Positions 46,770-58,916 of a stretch of DNA of 64,000 nt are shown piece after piece (position 1 is the stretch's first letter; every line of letters starts with the position of its first letter). Origin of the DNA: Epiperipatus broadwayi (taxonomy: Eukaryota; Onychophora; Udeonychophora; Euonychophora; Peripatidae); assembly GCA_028023455.1 (NCBI GenBank), contig JAQFVV010000207.1:714208-778207 (forward strand). Reading direction: 5' to 3'. Under the pieces are notes generated by a model. The model was not told where the DNA came from. It saw only the letters and a program-made list of their open reading frames with translations, and searched no databases. The position numbers and the translations under genes are program-made.

Positions 46770-47453
46770 TGAAATGGTTGTCTTCAAATCCCTCACCGTT
46801 TCACCAACCATCCTAATAACCCACTCATCTGTGCTAAGTTCAAACCTGTTTAATAAGTCTAAATTAAGATTTGTGAGCTAAAAATTGCAATCACGGCTAT
46901 TTAAACAGCATTATATACGCACATACGAAAGAACGCTATAATTGAATAGTATTGCCAGAGTTATAGCGTATAATTTTATCGCGTAATATTTTTAAACAGT
47001 AATAATGTAGCATCAATTTATTAATTTATTATTTAAATTCGTATGTGGGAATATAATCCACCTATATTGCATATATATATAGCATAGTGGCGTGATTAAA
47101 ATATTTATTAAATTTTAAGTTTCATTTTTATTATAAACCAATTTAATGTAAAAACACATTGAAAGGGTGATTGATTGCAAATGCGTTGACAAGCTTCTTT
47201 TTAAAAAGAAAAAAAAAAGATTTTTTTTCTAAAAATAAAAGTATTTTCGGAGAATTAAAAGTTTAGTAAAGTTTTTGCTGTAAACAATTGTATCAGTATA
47301 TGCCACACCTGCCTTAGGTTTCTAAAAAGAAAAGCCAATTTTAAAATAATCTAGCTAATTGATTCTAAATTATTTTGGAGACCTCGCTAATTAAAAATAT
47401 GTTTACAGCAGGGATTTTACGCATAAATTATAAAATCAGAACAAAATTCCTGA

Positions 47454-47687
47454 CTAATTAAAAATAAAATCTAGTATCGGATTAAACTGATTAAAATTCG
47501 ATTTAATTAAAAATTTGATAATCAGAGAAAAGTTATAACACCTAAAAGGAATGTCAGCATGTTTGAAATCAACCACTAATTTCCTAAGCAAATTAAAAAT
47601 TTTGTAATCTTGATGGAGATGAAATTCCAAGGTGTGTGGGCTGATAAGGCGATCATTTAAAAAGGCCATGTAAAGTGGAGGAGCCAT
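47454..47687 (-). CDS. antisense ORF in 3' LTR of element B, 77 aa
   Basis: Identical in protein sequence to the frame at 41517-41750. The ATG sits in the same AAGATGG context. If the LTR has antisense promoter activity both copies could be expressed, but nothing in the sequence proves it. Confidence 0.25.
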   Translation of the reverse strand: MAPPLYMAFLNDRLISPHTLEFHLHQDYKIFNLLRKLVVDFKHADIPFRCYNFSLIIKFLIKSNFNQFNPILDFIFN

Positions 47688-48533
47688 CTTAGTTCTTTAC
47701 TTCTTTGAAACCTTGACAGCTTTGAATTTTTGAAATCTTTACAGCTTGAATGCTACATCTGTGAATTTTGCTTTCTTTGATCATCGTTAAGCTTTTGAAT
47801 CCAGCGTGTATCCTGAACCAAAAGCAATCGTGAACATTTTGACATCCAGTTAAGACAATAATTTTTATATCTGTGCGAGAGAAAATGTCGGGCTAAAACA
47901 GGCAGCCTTGGCTAAGCTCCAGAGTGAAGGCGACGGGCCTTTACTTCCATCCAAAAACCACCATCACCAGTATGCCGCCATAACATCTCCGCTCTAACCG
48001 TGGGAAGAAAATGATGCCGCAAGCCGCCACAAAGACTCCCGTAACTCCAGCTCAAGTACTACAAGATGACCGGTAACATCACCATTTCTAACTGCAGTTC
48101 AATATATTCATTTTTCTTTAAGTCTAGACTTATAAAATTTATTTTAATTCTAAAATCTTGAATTCAAGTAAATTGCTAAATGTAAAATTTTATTCTTAAA
48201 TTTAATTATATAATTCTGACCTACTTTCTAATGTTTCCTAACTAAATGATTTTAATAATTTTATTTTCAATTTTCTCACTGCAGTTGTGACTATGGTTTC
48301 TTTATTTTAAAATATAAATTATATGCTAATGCCTCGAAACAGCGAGCATTCAATATTAATAATAAAGAGAAGAGAGAATGACCCCTCTTCATTTGATAAT
48401 TATTTATCGTCGCTTAATGCACGCTGTTTCAAAACCCTCTTAAATAACTGTCAAGAATTGGCTATGTGCTGATTATTATTTTGACCTTGATCATTTAATT
48501 ATTTGTTGGCAATTTTAAAATGGGAATCTTGTT

Positions 48534-48740
48534 TTAACCCAAAGTAAATTTCAATTTAATTTTCACTAAGCAATATCCAAGCCTTGAATAAGTATATTTG
48601 TTATTTATTTCATTTTGTAAAAGCCCTCCAAATATACTTTCCCCCCTTTTTTTTTTATTATTAATCGCGTAATCAAATGAGTTATTTGAGATTGAAACTA
48701 GAAAGCAAAGAATATTTAAAAGTACACCCACGTATAGCAT
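48534..48740 (-). CDS. antisense ORF in 3' LTR of element B, 68 aa
   Basis: Counterpart of 42610-42816 with one amino-acid difference. Hydrophobic N-terminus; no known domain. Confidence 0.15.
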   Translation of the reverse strand: MLYVGVLLNILCFLVSISNNSFDYAINNKKKRGESIFGGLLQNEINNKYTYSRLGYCLVKIKLKFTLG

Positions 48741-49934
48741 ATGATTATTAAAATGCTATATTAGAGTTGGCGCTAATGATTACACTGATTAGCTATCGTT
48801 CTCGTGGCTAAATATTAAATTATTTCAACTCTTTTGCTTGGCGGATGTGATAAATTTTATTATACATTTAAACTTTCTCGTTATGTTGCATTTTTCTTTA
48901 AGATGGGACTCGGAATGGCCATCCCTCTTACAATCCTTGGGTCACACATGAATAAGACCTGACGTCTAATTCCAGGCACTAGTGTTAGCTACCCCAACCC
49001 TCTTTAGCAGCATGGCGATCGGTCATAGGGCTCCGGTGTTGATCACAAAACCCTAAATAGTAATCCATCCACAGAGCAACATTTATTATAACTGTTTACC
49101 AGCGCTATAGCGCATTGGTTCTTTTGTTGCCAACTCTTCCTCCCTTAAATTAAGTTTCAGCCATTGTCTGACATATTCAAGAGCTAGTTTCGGTCTCATG
49201 TAAAATAGTTTGAAATAATAATATTATAGATAAATTTGACTTTAAATGTTTCACATATATGTGAAAACAAGGCTTCGTCTGATTACTTAGCTGAAAACCA
49301 TGAAATAAGAGGGATTAGCATAATCTGCCCCAATAGCTACAATGCAGTGACTGATCAATAAGATAATAAAGCAAATGATGAAAACAATATTTAACTTCAT
49401 CAAATAGCATAACAAATGTAAAATAAGTTTAATTGTAAGGAGAGAATGTTAAAGCGCTCTCCAAAAATGTTAGATGCTACGCGCATTTTAATTGTAAAAT
49501 GCAAGAATAATATATATAAAAATCGTCAAATTTAATCTGCAAAAATAAACATACAATTTAATAAATTACTCTGCTCTCGATCTTATTTATTTCAATCCAA
49601 TTCAAAATTCTTTATATTATATACGTGATTTCCTATGCATTAATTAGTTTTAAAGATATATGGTTGATAAATTCCATTTTTTTGTTATGAGTCTCATTGC
49701 TTCTCCCTGACCTATGTCAGCTCGTGGTTAAAATGATATCTATATATATATCTTCAAGGTGGTCATCCATAGGGTCGTGAGTCTTGGAGCACAGGTGAAG
49801 GAGTTGAAGTGCGGTCAGTCTCGAGATCTAACCATCTCATACTGGTCGGCTTGGTATCTTTGCTTGGACTCTGGATTCTGTTGCACGAATGTACTAGCTT
49901 GACCGGTACAATATACAATCATGACTGACAAAAG

Positions 49935-52762
49935 TAAATCATTTCTCTTATTCCCAGGAGGTTGTAAAGTCACCAGCCAAAGCAGCCTTGGTGGCTGAAC
50001 GCAGAGGGTGCTAAGAATTTCCTGATTGTAGACTCAGGTTGTCATAGATGATGACTTTTTATTTAGATAATTACAACTGCAGATCACTTTCAAGTAAAGA
50101 AAGATTGCAAGAATTAGAAGAAAAACTGTCTTATGTTAAATAGAACATAATTGGACTTTGTAAAGTTAGAAGATAAGGAGAACAGACAATTGATTTAAAA
50201 AGTGACATGTAATCCACTACAAAGGCACAAATATTAGAAGTACAAGTGGATTTGGATTTATTATAAGTAAAAAGTGGAAGAATAATATTGTGGAGATTTA
50301 TAATGTATTAGACAGAGTGACAAGATTAGTTATTTAACTTAATAGCATATACCACATGAAGATAATTCAGTTTTATGCCCAACAAGTTCTGAAAGTTGGT
50401 AAAGTAGTAGACGATTTTTATATGGATGTACGAATAGTTTTTGATCATATTAAACAACTTTTAAAATTGTCATGGAAGACTTTAATGGTAGAATTAGTAA
50501 AAAAATGAAAGATAAAAGTGTTGTAGGTAAATATGGATATGGTAATAGAAATGAGAGAGGACATAGACTTGTGATGTTTGCAGAAAAAAAAACCTTTATA
50601 TTATGAATTCATTTTTTGAGAAAAATGTTAAAAGGAAATGAACATGGAAGCATCCAAATGAAAGTACAACAGAATTGGATTACATTTTGATGAACAGAAA
50701 ATACATATTTCAAAATTGTAATGTTCTTAATATTGCAACACAAGAAGTGATCATCAATTTGTGAGATGTAAGATATATGATGCCACAAAATTAAAGCGAC
50801 AAAAATTATTAAGAAAAACAATATTTACAGTTGATATTCCTAATCTTCAGAAACATTCTAATGAATTCAAATTAGAACTTACAAATCGATTTCAAGTATT
50901 AGTAGATTTTGAACATGTTTCAGATTTGAATGAAATTAATATGAAAATAACTAATACACTATTAAAAACTGCAATGAAGATAACTGATAGAAAAAAAGCA
51001 GCAACTGTCCAATAAAATTTCTACTAAAACTAAAGAATTTATGAAGCAATGAAGGAGTATGAAGATATATAAAAATGATGCACTAAGGAGGGTTGAATAT
51101 CTCAAATTTTAGAAAACGATGTGAAAAAAGAGTTGATAATGATATAAGAATGTATAATTGTGAACCAACAAGGAAAACTGGTAAAAGTGAATAAAAATCT
51201 GAAGAGTATCAAACAACATTTTGGAATTTGGTAGAAAACTTATATCTGCAATAAGAAAACAAATTGAACTGTTACTAAAAAGAGGGATGACAACATGAAA
51301 TGGGTAGAAGGGTTCTATCAAGAATTATATAGTGATAAAGAAGAAGTATTTCCTACATCTATTATATCTTCTGAATTGCCCAAAATTTTAAATGAAAAAG
51401 TGAGTCACACAATAAAATTTATGAAGAAGGGAAAAGCTCCAGATAATGATGGAATTATAATTGACATATTTAAAAAAGCAAATGAAGAAATAGAACCTTT
51501 TGGCAACATTATATTCCAAATGTCTGAATGATAAAGATGTAGATGATTGGAAGAATGCAATATTAATATTTAAAATAGATGATAAAGAAGGTATTAGAAA
51601 TTATAGACCTATCAGCTTTTTATCAGTAAAAAAAATTTTTTACCAAGTTAATTATAACTTGTCTACAGAGAATATTGGGTTTCAACTAACCAAATGAACA
51701 AGCTGGATTTAAAAGTGGTTTTAGTACAGTAGATCATATCCAAGTATTGAGAGAAGTTATAGAAAGGACCAATAAATATGAGTTGCCATTATGCTTAGGA
51801 TTTGTAGATTATGTAAAGAAATTCAATTCTATAAGCATTTCTTCAGTGATTAAAGCATTATCCAGGATATTGTAAAATTCTGATGAATATTTATAAAAAA
51901 AGCAACAGGAAGGATAACACTGAGAAGGGTTAAAGACAGATTGACTCCATGTATCCAAAACTTTTTATAGCAGTACTGCCAGAAGTATTTTGTGGATTAA
52001 AATGGGAAGCTAAATAAATAAAAGTAAATGGAGATTATTTAAGTCATTTAGATTTTGTAGATGATGTAGTAGTTTTTGCAAATAATGCTTTAGAGCTTTA
52101 GGAAATGTTGCAGGAATTATCAGATAAAAATAAGAGAGTAGGACTAAAAATAAAATGCTAAAAAGACTACAGTAATGTTCAATAGACTTTCTCAAAAGAT
52201 GAAAATAAAGATTAATTAAGATGAGTTAAGAGAAGTTAACAATTACAAATATCTTGATGAGATTATTACTGCAGATAGAAACATAATGGATTAAATTAAT
52301 TATAGAATTAAACTTGGTTGAAATACTTTTGTTAGAAACAACTTAATATTAAATGAAATATGCTTATGTGTTTGAAAAGGATGGTTTTTAATAAATGTTT
52401 TACTAGTTCTTATTATGGATCTGAGACTTGGACACTTAATAGAAGAGCAATACTGAGACTTAAGACCACTCTAAGAAATATGGAGAGATGTATGTTAGGA
52501 GTAACAAAAAAGATAGAAAACACAATATATGGGATTGCTAAAAGAGATGGTAATGAATGGACAATTGGAATTTTAAACTGAATTCCAAGAGATTGTAAAA
52601 TATCCAGAAAAAGACCACATGTGAAATGGATGGATGGAATAAGAATTGTGCAGGGTGGTGCAGAGAAGAGAGGCTAGATATCAGAGAAGATGGATTGAAC
52701 TTGGTGAGATCTTCATCCTGCAGTAAAGTGTTAATAATTGACAATGATGATGATGATAATAT
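49935..52762 (+). mobile_element. RTE-like non-LTR retrotransposon, near full length but degraded
   Basis: Starts about 49935 (homology with the fragment at 26600 begins there) and ends in a (GAT)n run, GACAATGATGATGATGATAA at 52740-52760, the kind of short-repeat 3' end typical of RTE elements. Order: 5' UTR, endonuclease, linker, reverse transcriptase, C-terminal domain. It lies 25 bp downstream of element B. Confidence 0.75.
50050..52690 (+). pseudogene. RTE-like endonuclease/reverse transcriptase, many stops
   Basis: The endonuclease start (KERLQELEEKLSY-like) is readable at about 50080-50130 with stops. The linker is open at 50761-51015. RT motifs follow: KGKAPDNDGI near 51430, DWKNAILI and NYRPISFLS near 51545-51620, a QAGF-like block and STVDHIQVL near 51700-51745, PLCLGFVDY near 51785, and the catalytic box LDFVDDVVVFA near 52047-52080, where Val replaces the usual Ala of F/YADD. 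The C-terminal region (52360-52581) has YGSETWTLNRR and MERCMLGVTK. At least ten stops or frameshifts make it inactive. Confidence 0.75.
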
Positions 52763-55084
52763 GCTGAACATATATTACATGAGAGGTAAACATTGCTTAT
52801 ATACATTATAAAGAATAGTAACATATTAAAAAAGTAACATTTTAATTACATTAATAAAATGTAATTGAGAATATAATACAATTGAGATATCCAAAAACAA
52901 AATTAAAAGTCAACATTATAAAATATGCAACTGAATAATGGACTATTACGTTCTATATGTGGTCATATTTGTAGTTCATAACTGGTTTGCATAATCTCTC
53001 AAAACTCATCTCGAATATATGATTTATATTAATACAAGATTAAAAACATTATATTGAATTTTTAAAACTAATTTGCATGATTACAATAAATAATTATTCT
53101 TTTTTCTCATTTTAAATAAAACATATGCTATCCCAAATAACTTTTATTTCTATGCACTGTATTTAGCAATAATAATAACAGAATGGAAGGGGATATGTGT
53201 AAACACATTCGTCTCATACAAAATAAGTTGAATAACATTTCTGTATGTTGAAGTATATATAAAGAATACACACCTCATAAGTATACTTTGTATATAAATT
53301 AATGTGAAATATTTATAGCCTTTTTTAAAAAAAAAATAAAAGAAAATATTTTAAATAAAATTAATTAATAAAAAAACTAAAATTTAAATAAATTGAAACT
53401 GTACATTAAATCTTGTTTTCATTAAATAAAAAAGTAAAATTCAAAATATTAAATTGAACGACGTGACAGAATTTTGAAGAGATTCTCCGTCGATTTAAAA
53501 AAAAAAAAAAATACAATTTAAAACAAAGAAAAGGAAATGTTTTAGAAAAGTTACATTTCAATTGATATTTTTTTAAAAAAAAAAAACATATGAAAGTTTA
53601 ATGATTCACACAAAATAAATAAATGGAAGATTATTTTACGCACCAACGATTTGTCAAAATGGCAAAGACATTTAAATTTTCGGTTAGATAACTTTGTGCA
53701 CGCACATCTGTAACTGCTCACTTATATTGATAAAGACATTTAATTGATTTAACATCTAGCTGTATAGAATAAATCTTCTAAAAAGAAGATTTGTGTATTC
53801 CAAATGATTTTGGCAAAGTATTTTCTATTTAACTTCTTTGTCATGCAGTGGGTAGTCTACAAACATGTCAATAATATCTCAGTTAGGTTTTCATTCTAAG
53901 CCATAAAAATTATCATGTTTCAATCAGGCATGGCATATTTCTTTTAGACAGCCTATCTATAGCCATCTTAGCTAATTATTCAATTATTGACCAGTGAATG
54001 AAAATCTCCTAATACTTCTGGAAGATTTACAAAAAACCTAAATCTTCACCAAATAGAAAATGGCTAACCTAGAGATTAAAACCTTTGTTTTCACCATTTT
54101 GTTATAAAGTAGGATCTTATTTTGTTCTTTATACCTAATTAGTTATCGTTTTCATTTGTTGTTTGAATCATTGCTCTCTAATGCAATAAACTATATTTAG
54201 ATATGCTAAAGAGACTTTTATTCATTGGATTAGTGAAATGAATGGATATTAATCAGAATATATTTTCAAAAGTAAAATTGAAATAAATATTTTTCAAATA
54301 AATAAATTTCAAAACTAAAGAAAAATAAATTATTAAACTAATTGAAATCTTTTGCCACTATAAGTCTCCAGTTAAAAATATGATTGGGTTAAACTATGGA
54401 AAACAATATTTCAATATTCAGTTATTTTACAGATTACAATAGATGAGTTCTGTTATAATCTTTCGAAATTTAAATACTTTTGTTGGTTTCTGGAGTGCAA
54501 AATAGAATGTTAAGTATTGGAGAGAAGTCACTTAACATCTTTTCTCATCAGAAAAAAAAGTTCTTCAGTTTATTTTCATTTTTCAACTCATGACAATATC
54601 TAAATATTTTCCATCTTTATCTAATAATAGATTTTTCACTTCTACTTTATTTATTGTTTTAATATTTTATGACCTATATGTTTTTAAATCCTAAAAAGTA
54701 TAATAAAATTATTTTTATATAGTATAATTAAACATATTATTCTATACAATAACTGAAATATAGGCTTATTATATACCTGTATATAATATAAAATGATGTG
54801 ATGTTTTTATGTTTTTGTTTGACCTTTAGATAAAAATACATAGATGTCAATATATCAAACAATATTAGATGAGTATTTAGGTTGAATATGTGTGTCTACT
54901 TGAAACAAAAAACCTAAATCTGACTAGAACCTGAAAAAGACATTATGTAGATTGTCATATAGTTGAAACCCTATTTTCTTTAAAATGTTCAAAATACTAC
55001 AATACAAATTCTAATTCATCTGTTCGTAACATACATTAAATTCTAACATTAAATCATTGAAAAAAATAATCAAATGATTTATTA
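52763..55084. other. AT-rich sequence, no gene seen
   Basis: Poly-A/T tracts near 53320, 53497 and 53576. No gene or repeat recognised. Confidence 0.45.
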
Positions 55085-55219
55085 ATGGGAGTTCATAAGA
55101 AGGTTAACATTGGAAATGACAGATTAAGATGGACTTCATTGGACCTTGACTTTCAGAAACCACTTCTCCACCATTGCATTACACTAAGCCACATGCTATC
55201 AAATCTACTTCAAATTTAA
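55085..55219 (+). pseudogene. 44 aa ORF, possible RT fragment
   Basis: A GC-richer stretch is open from ATG 55085 to TAA 55219. The block RLRWTSLDLDF resembles the segment before the catalytic FADD box of some LINE reverse transcriptases, but the DD pair itself is not preserved. Too short for certainty; chance or an exon are alternatives. Confidence 0.2.
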
Positions 55220-57454
55220 AATCTGAAAATGTTAAACTAATTTTATTTAATACATTGAATAAATTTATAAGTATGAATCTGTTTAAATGATAAATTGGCA
55301 GCTTAGGACTAATTTTAAAACATTTTAATAATAATAAAATTTATTGATGACATAAGATATAGAAAAGGGAAAACTTTGAAATAAGTTTTCACTAAAATAA
55401 ATAAATGCCACATGTACTTTAGTGTAATTGGAAATGGTAGACACAAGTACTAACATTTTTTTGGGATTGGATCATGGTACAGTCACTTCTTATCTTTAAA
55501 TTTCATGATCTTTGGAGGAACAAGACATTCTATTTTCACTATTAAAATAACTACAATAAAAGCAAACTTGTCTGGCTGTAAATTTTATATAGGAAAAAAT
55601 AATTTTAAAAGAAATTTAATCTAACAATTTAATAAATAAAGAGATAACTTTATGACTCAGGGGTTTGTAAAAAGTTTGAGTGTCAGAAATGGTAGAAAGG
55701 ACTAAAACCATGGGCCTTGAACTCAAAAATGTACTACTCTGGAAGAGCACCAATATTCTGATTTTCTTTCTAAAGTATATAATTAATTTCAGTATATAAA
55801 AATTATTAACTTAATTTTTCTTTATAAATCTAATTTTATGAATTTCTTTTTATATAAATATATAGCATATAATATTTTACATCTCATCTTTTCTTTCGAT
55901 GATCTCTTATGGTTATTTTCAAAGTTCTTTTCTCTAAATACATTGTAACCTTATATTTAGCCCATGTGGCATTAAATACAATAAATAGTGCATTAATTTT
56001 TTTAAAAACACAGATAAATATAAATCTATTATATGCAAATCTTAACTAGGCATTGTAATGTATTAATAAAACATGTTTAAATATTAAATGCTCAAAGAAT
56101 ATCAATTAACTGATTTACTATTTGCTTAAGTCTGAATTTGATAGTTTAAACTTGGATAGAATTTAGCTTAACTATATCAGGTTATTTGGCACCATATTAC
56201 ATTTTTAAAAAAAGTGACTTGAGACACAATTTTTATGATAACTTCAGTTTTAATACTGTTAAAGTAAAATGTTATATATTGACAGAAAATAAAAAAAACT
56301 ATGGAAAACAATGATGTTAAGAAAAATAGTGATTATTATTAAAAAAGTAAGAAAAAAAAATTTGATATCTGAAAATATTATTACTTTATTGTTTGTTCAT
56401 AATTTCTAATTTTTCATAAACTAAGTTTAAAATTATATCTTCATTGACAATTTCTTTGTATTCCTCACAAAATTCTCATTCAAACCCTATATAATACTGC
56501 TTATCTGAGATAACCCATAGCTCCAGGATTTACATAAATAGTAGCATAAGAACTTTTCATTTTTATCTCATACCCCAAAAGTTTAAAAATCTCAAAGAAT
56601 CTATAAGAAAAAGATTAATCCTAATAAAAGATACAAAATAAATCATTTTTAGAAGGTCGATATGCATTTGTCATCATAGCAATTGGCTTTTCGCCTATTC
56701 AAAACTAGAAATTGAAGGCTACTGTCTGTATCAATGATAAAATGAGTTTTCTCTCATTATATATTTTTTGTGTACACCAGTGATAATTATATTTTTGGTG
56801 CACACCAGTGATGCTATCTTGTTATATTTATTATTGCCAGAGGTATAATTTATTTGCATATAGCTCACTTGCTAGCTATAGACTTGAAAATAATATGATG
56901 CAAGATGTGACAAAGCTACTGATTTCAGAGCATGAGTACCAAAGCATAGGCAAGAAAGACAATTTGATTCTTTACTTGAATGCAATTTCATGTGATATAT
57001 ATATAACCATTGTGGCTATTAGCACACACATCATTTGAAACCTTTTTTATTGGTTTTAAGAGTTTACATTTTCACATGGTATTATGCCCAGTAAATATTG
57101 TGATTGCATTATCAACTGCAATATTTCTGTGCATCTGATAATTAGTCTTAAGATTTACACTGCACTGTTCTATAATACCTTAATTTTATATTTAAAAATC
57201 GTTACTTGTTATACAAACACAGACATACAATTACAATCACATTAATAAATTATTAAATCTTTTGAGAATCAAAATTACAAAATTACATTTGCATAAAACA
57301 GTATGTTATATTTGAATACAAGTATAATTTATATACTACACAGACAGTAATACAAAACACATTATTTATCAAATAATAAAGAAATTGAAAATAATATTCT
57401 AATAATAATAAAAATTAAAATTGAATACTAACCTACATTAACATTTATTTTCAG
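55220..57454. other. AT-rich sequence, no gene seen
   Basis: A small tandem duplication GTGYACACCAGTGAT occurs near 56771 and 56800. The 76-codon frame at 56808-57038 shows no motif. Confidence 0.4.
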
Positions 57455-57568
57455 GATGAAGGCCTTAAAGTTGCAAAATCATTGAATCATACTGAACCCA
57501 TTTTATTAAGGAGTCTTGCCAATAAAATATTTGTGCCTTTGTCTTTTTCATGCAATCTAGTAAACTGA
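57455..57568 (+). CDS. candidate terminal exon on plus strand
   Basis: A classic acceptor (ACATTTATTTTCAG) precedes 37 codons and a TGA at 57566-57568. The translation starts DEGLKVAKSLNHTEP and is compositionally balanced; the other two frames stop within ten codons. No family recognised. It cannot join directly to the plus-strand candidate at 22807-22858 because the phases do not fit (the join would create a stop). An AATAAA lies inside at 57527 and no clear polyadenylation signal follows closely. Confidence 0.35.
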   Translation, partial: DEGLKVAKSLNHTEPILLRSLANKIFVPLSFSCNLVN

Positions 57569-58916
57569 AGAAGAAAAAAATGAACATATTCATAAAAAAT
57601 TGAAATGTTTTCCAATTTTAACATGCCATATGCCATTTAAAAGGGAACTGAAGCTGCAGAGAATGATGGTATTCATAAATTCATAGGCCATTTGGTTTTC
57701 CTAATGTTAAAAAGAAAACTTTTTTTAATGAATCAACAACATGCTAATATTTACAAAATCATTAAAGTATCCTATGTTTTGAATGAGTTGCAGTTGATAG
57801 AGTTTCTATTTTGTTATTTCTCAAAATATTTTTAATCCATGTTAAAATGAATTTAAAATAGTAGTTAATAAAATATTAGCTAATGTAATATCTATTTGAA
57901 ATTAAAATTTAACTTGTTAAATCATAAGGAAATCTAGTTTGAAAGAGGTTTTAACTTAATTGAGTTTTAATAAGTAAAGTTTAGTTTTGTTGTTTTTAAA
58001 AGTTTATTAATATTACAATAAATTTTTTACTTTTCTAAATCATATCTCCTGTACATGTGTGTACAGGTATTGGTGCATGAGTGTTAAAAGATTGAAAAGT
58101 TTAAAAAAGTATGATTTAAAAGTGATTATCTTTATATAATAAAATATTTATAAAAGGTATTTTAAATAGTTTAATGATAATCTTTTTAAAACTATTTAAA
58201 AAAGTAAAAGAGTGCTTATTTTAAGTAAAATATGTTTGTTTTAAATTAAGAAAATCATTTTTATTTAATAAAGCAAATAAATTTTTATATGGTAATTAAA
58301 TAAAGTTAATAAAAATAGTTTTGTGCATTAATTAGCAGTCTAGACATCATGAGCTTAAACACTACTCCTGAATGTTTTGATTAGCAAAAGTTGAAGGTCA
58401 AGTCTATAAATATGTGACCTAATGAATTAAAAAGGTTAAGTTATGCTAATGTTAAAAATTCTGTCCCTATGCTTATTTCTGATTGATTAAGTCAAATCAT
58501 GTCATAAACTGCAGTAAAAAATAATACATTTAAAAAGAAAAGGAGAAAATAAAATCACACCTTTACAATTGAATTCTTTTAAATCAGTTTTTCAAATTAT
58601 TTGTTCAGATTATTTTTAAATATTTTATTTTATTTTATCAATTAAATAATATTGGTTTACAAACCTCCAGAGTTGATCAAGCAAATCTATCATGTCAGTA
58701 TTTGTTCATCTGCCTGTAAATTGTATCTCACTGGAAAATGTAACAGCTATCCTTGTTATAAAAGACATTATAAAATTTACTGGAAATTAAAATATGCTAG
58801 AGATTGCTAACCTGAAAATTTATGCACATGTTTGACTGTAGTTAATTTTTTGGTACTTTTTTAAAACCATTTTTATTATCACTTTGTCATTTAAAGATTC
58901 AATTAGTTATATATAT
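57569..58916. other. AT-rich sequence, no gene seen
   Basis: An 8 bp perfect inverted repeat CCTGTACA-TGTG-TGTACAGG lies near 58050-58069. Nothing else. Confidence 0.4.

Larger units (their letters stand above)
40848..49910 (+). mobile_element. LTR retroelement B, complete, giant LTRs, gag-protease only
   Basis: Two 3.14 kb LTRs (40848-43986 and 46770-49910) flank a 2.78 kb interior. LTRs start TG and end CA. ATAT precedes and follows the element, consistent with a 4 bp target duplication, though in AT-rich DNA this is weak. A tRNA-Lys-like primer site follows the 5' LTR. The interior encodes a coiled-coil/retropepsin product and nothing resembling reverse transcriptase or integrase. LTRs differ by about 1% by eye. 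The element is therefore recent, complete in structure and non-autonomous. Confidence 0.92.
46770..49910 (+). repeat. 3' LTR of element B
   Basis: Direct copy of 40848-43986, starting TGAAATGG and ending GACCGGTACA. It has a small indel difference near 47068-47085 (AT run) and 48305. Palindromes and antisense frames are conserved. Confidence 0.92.
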
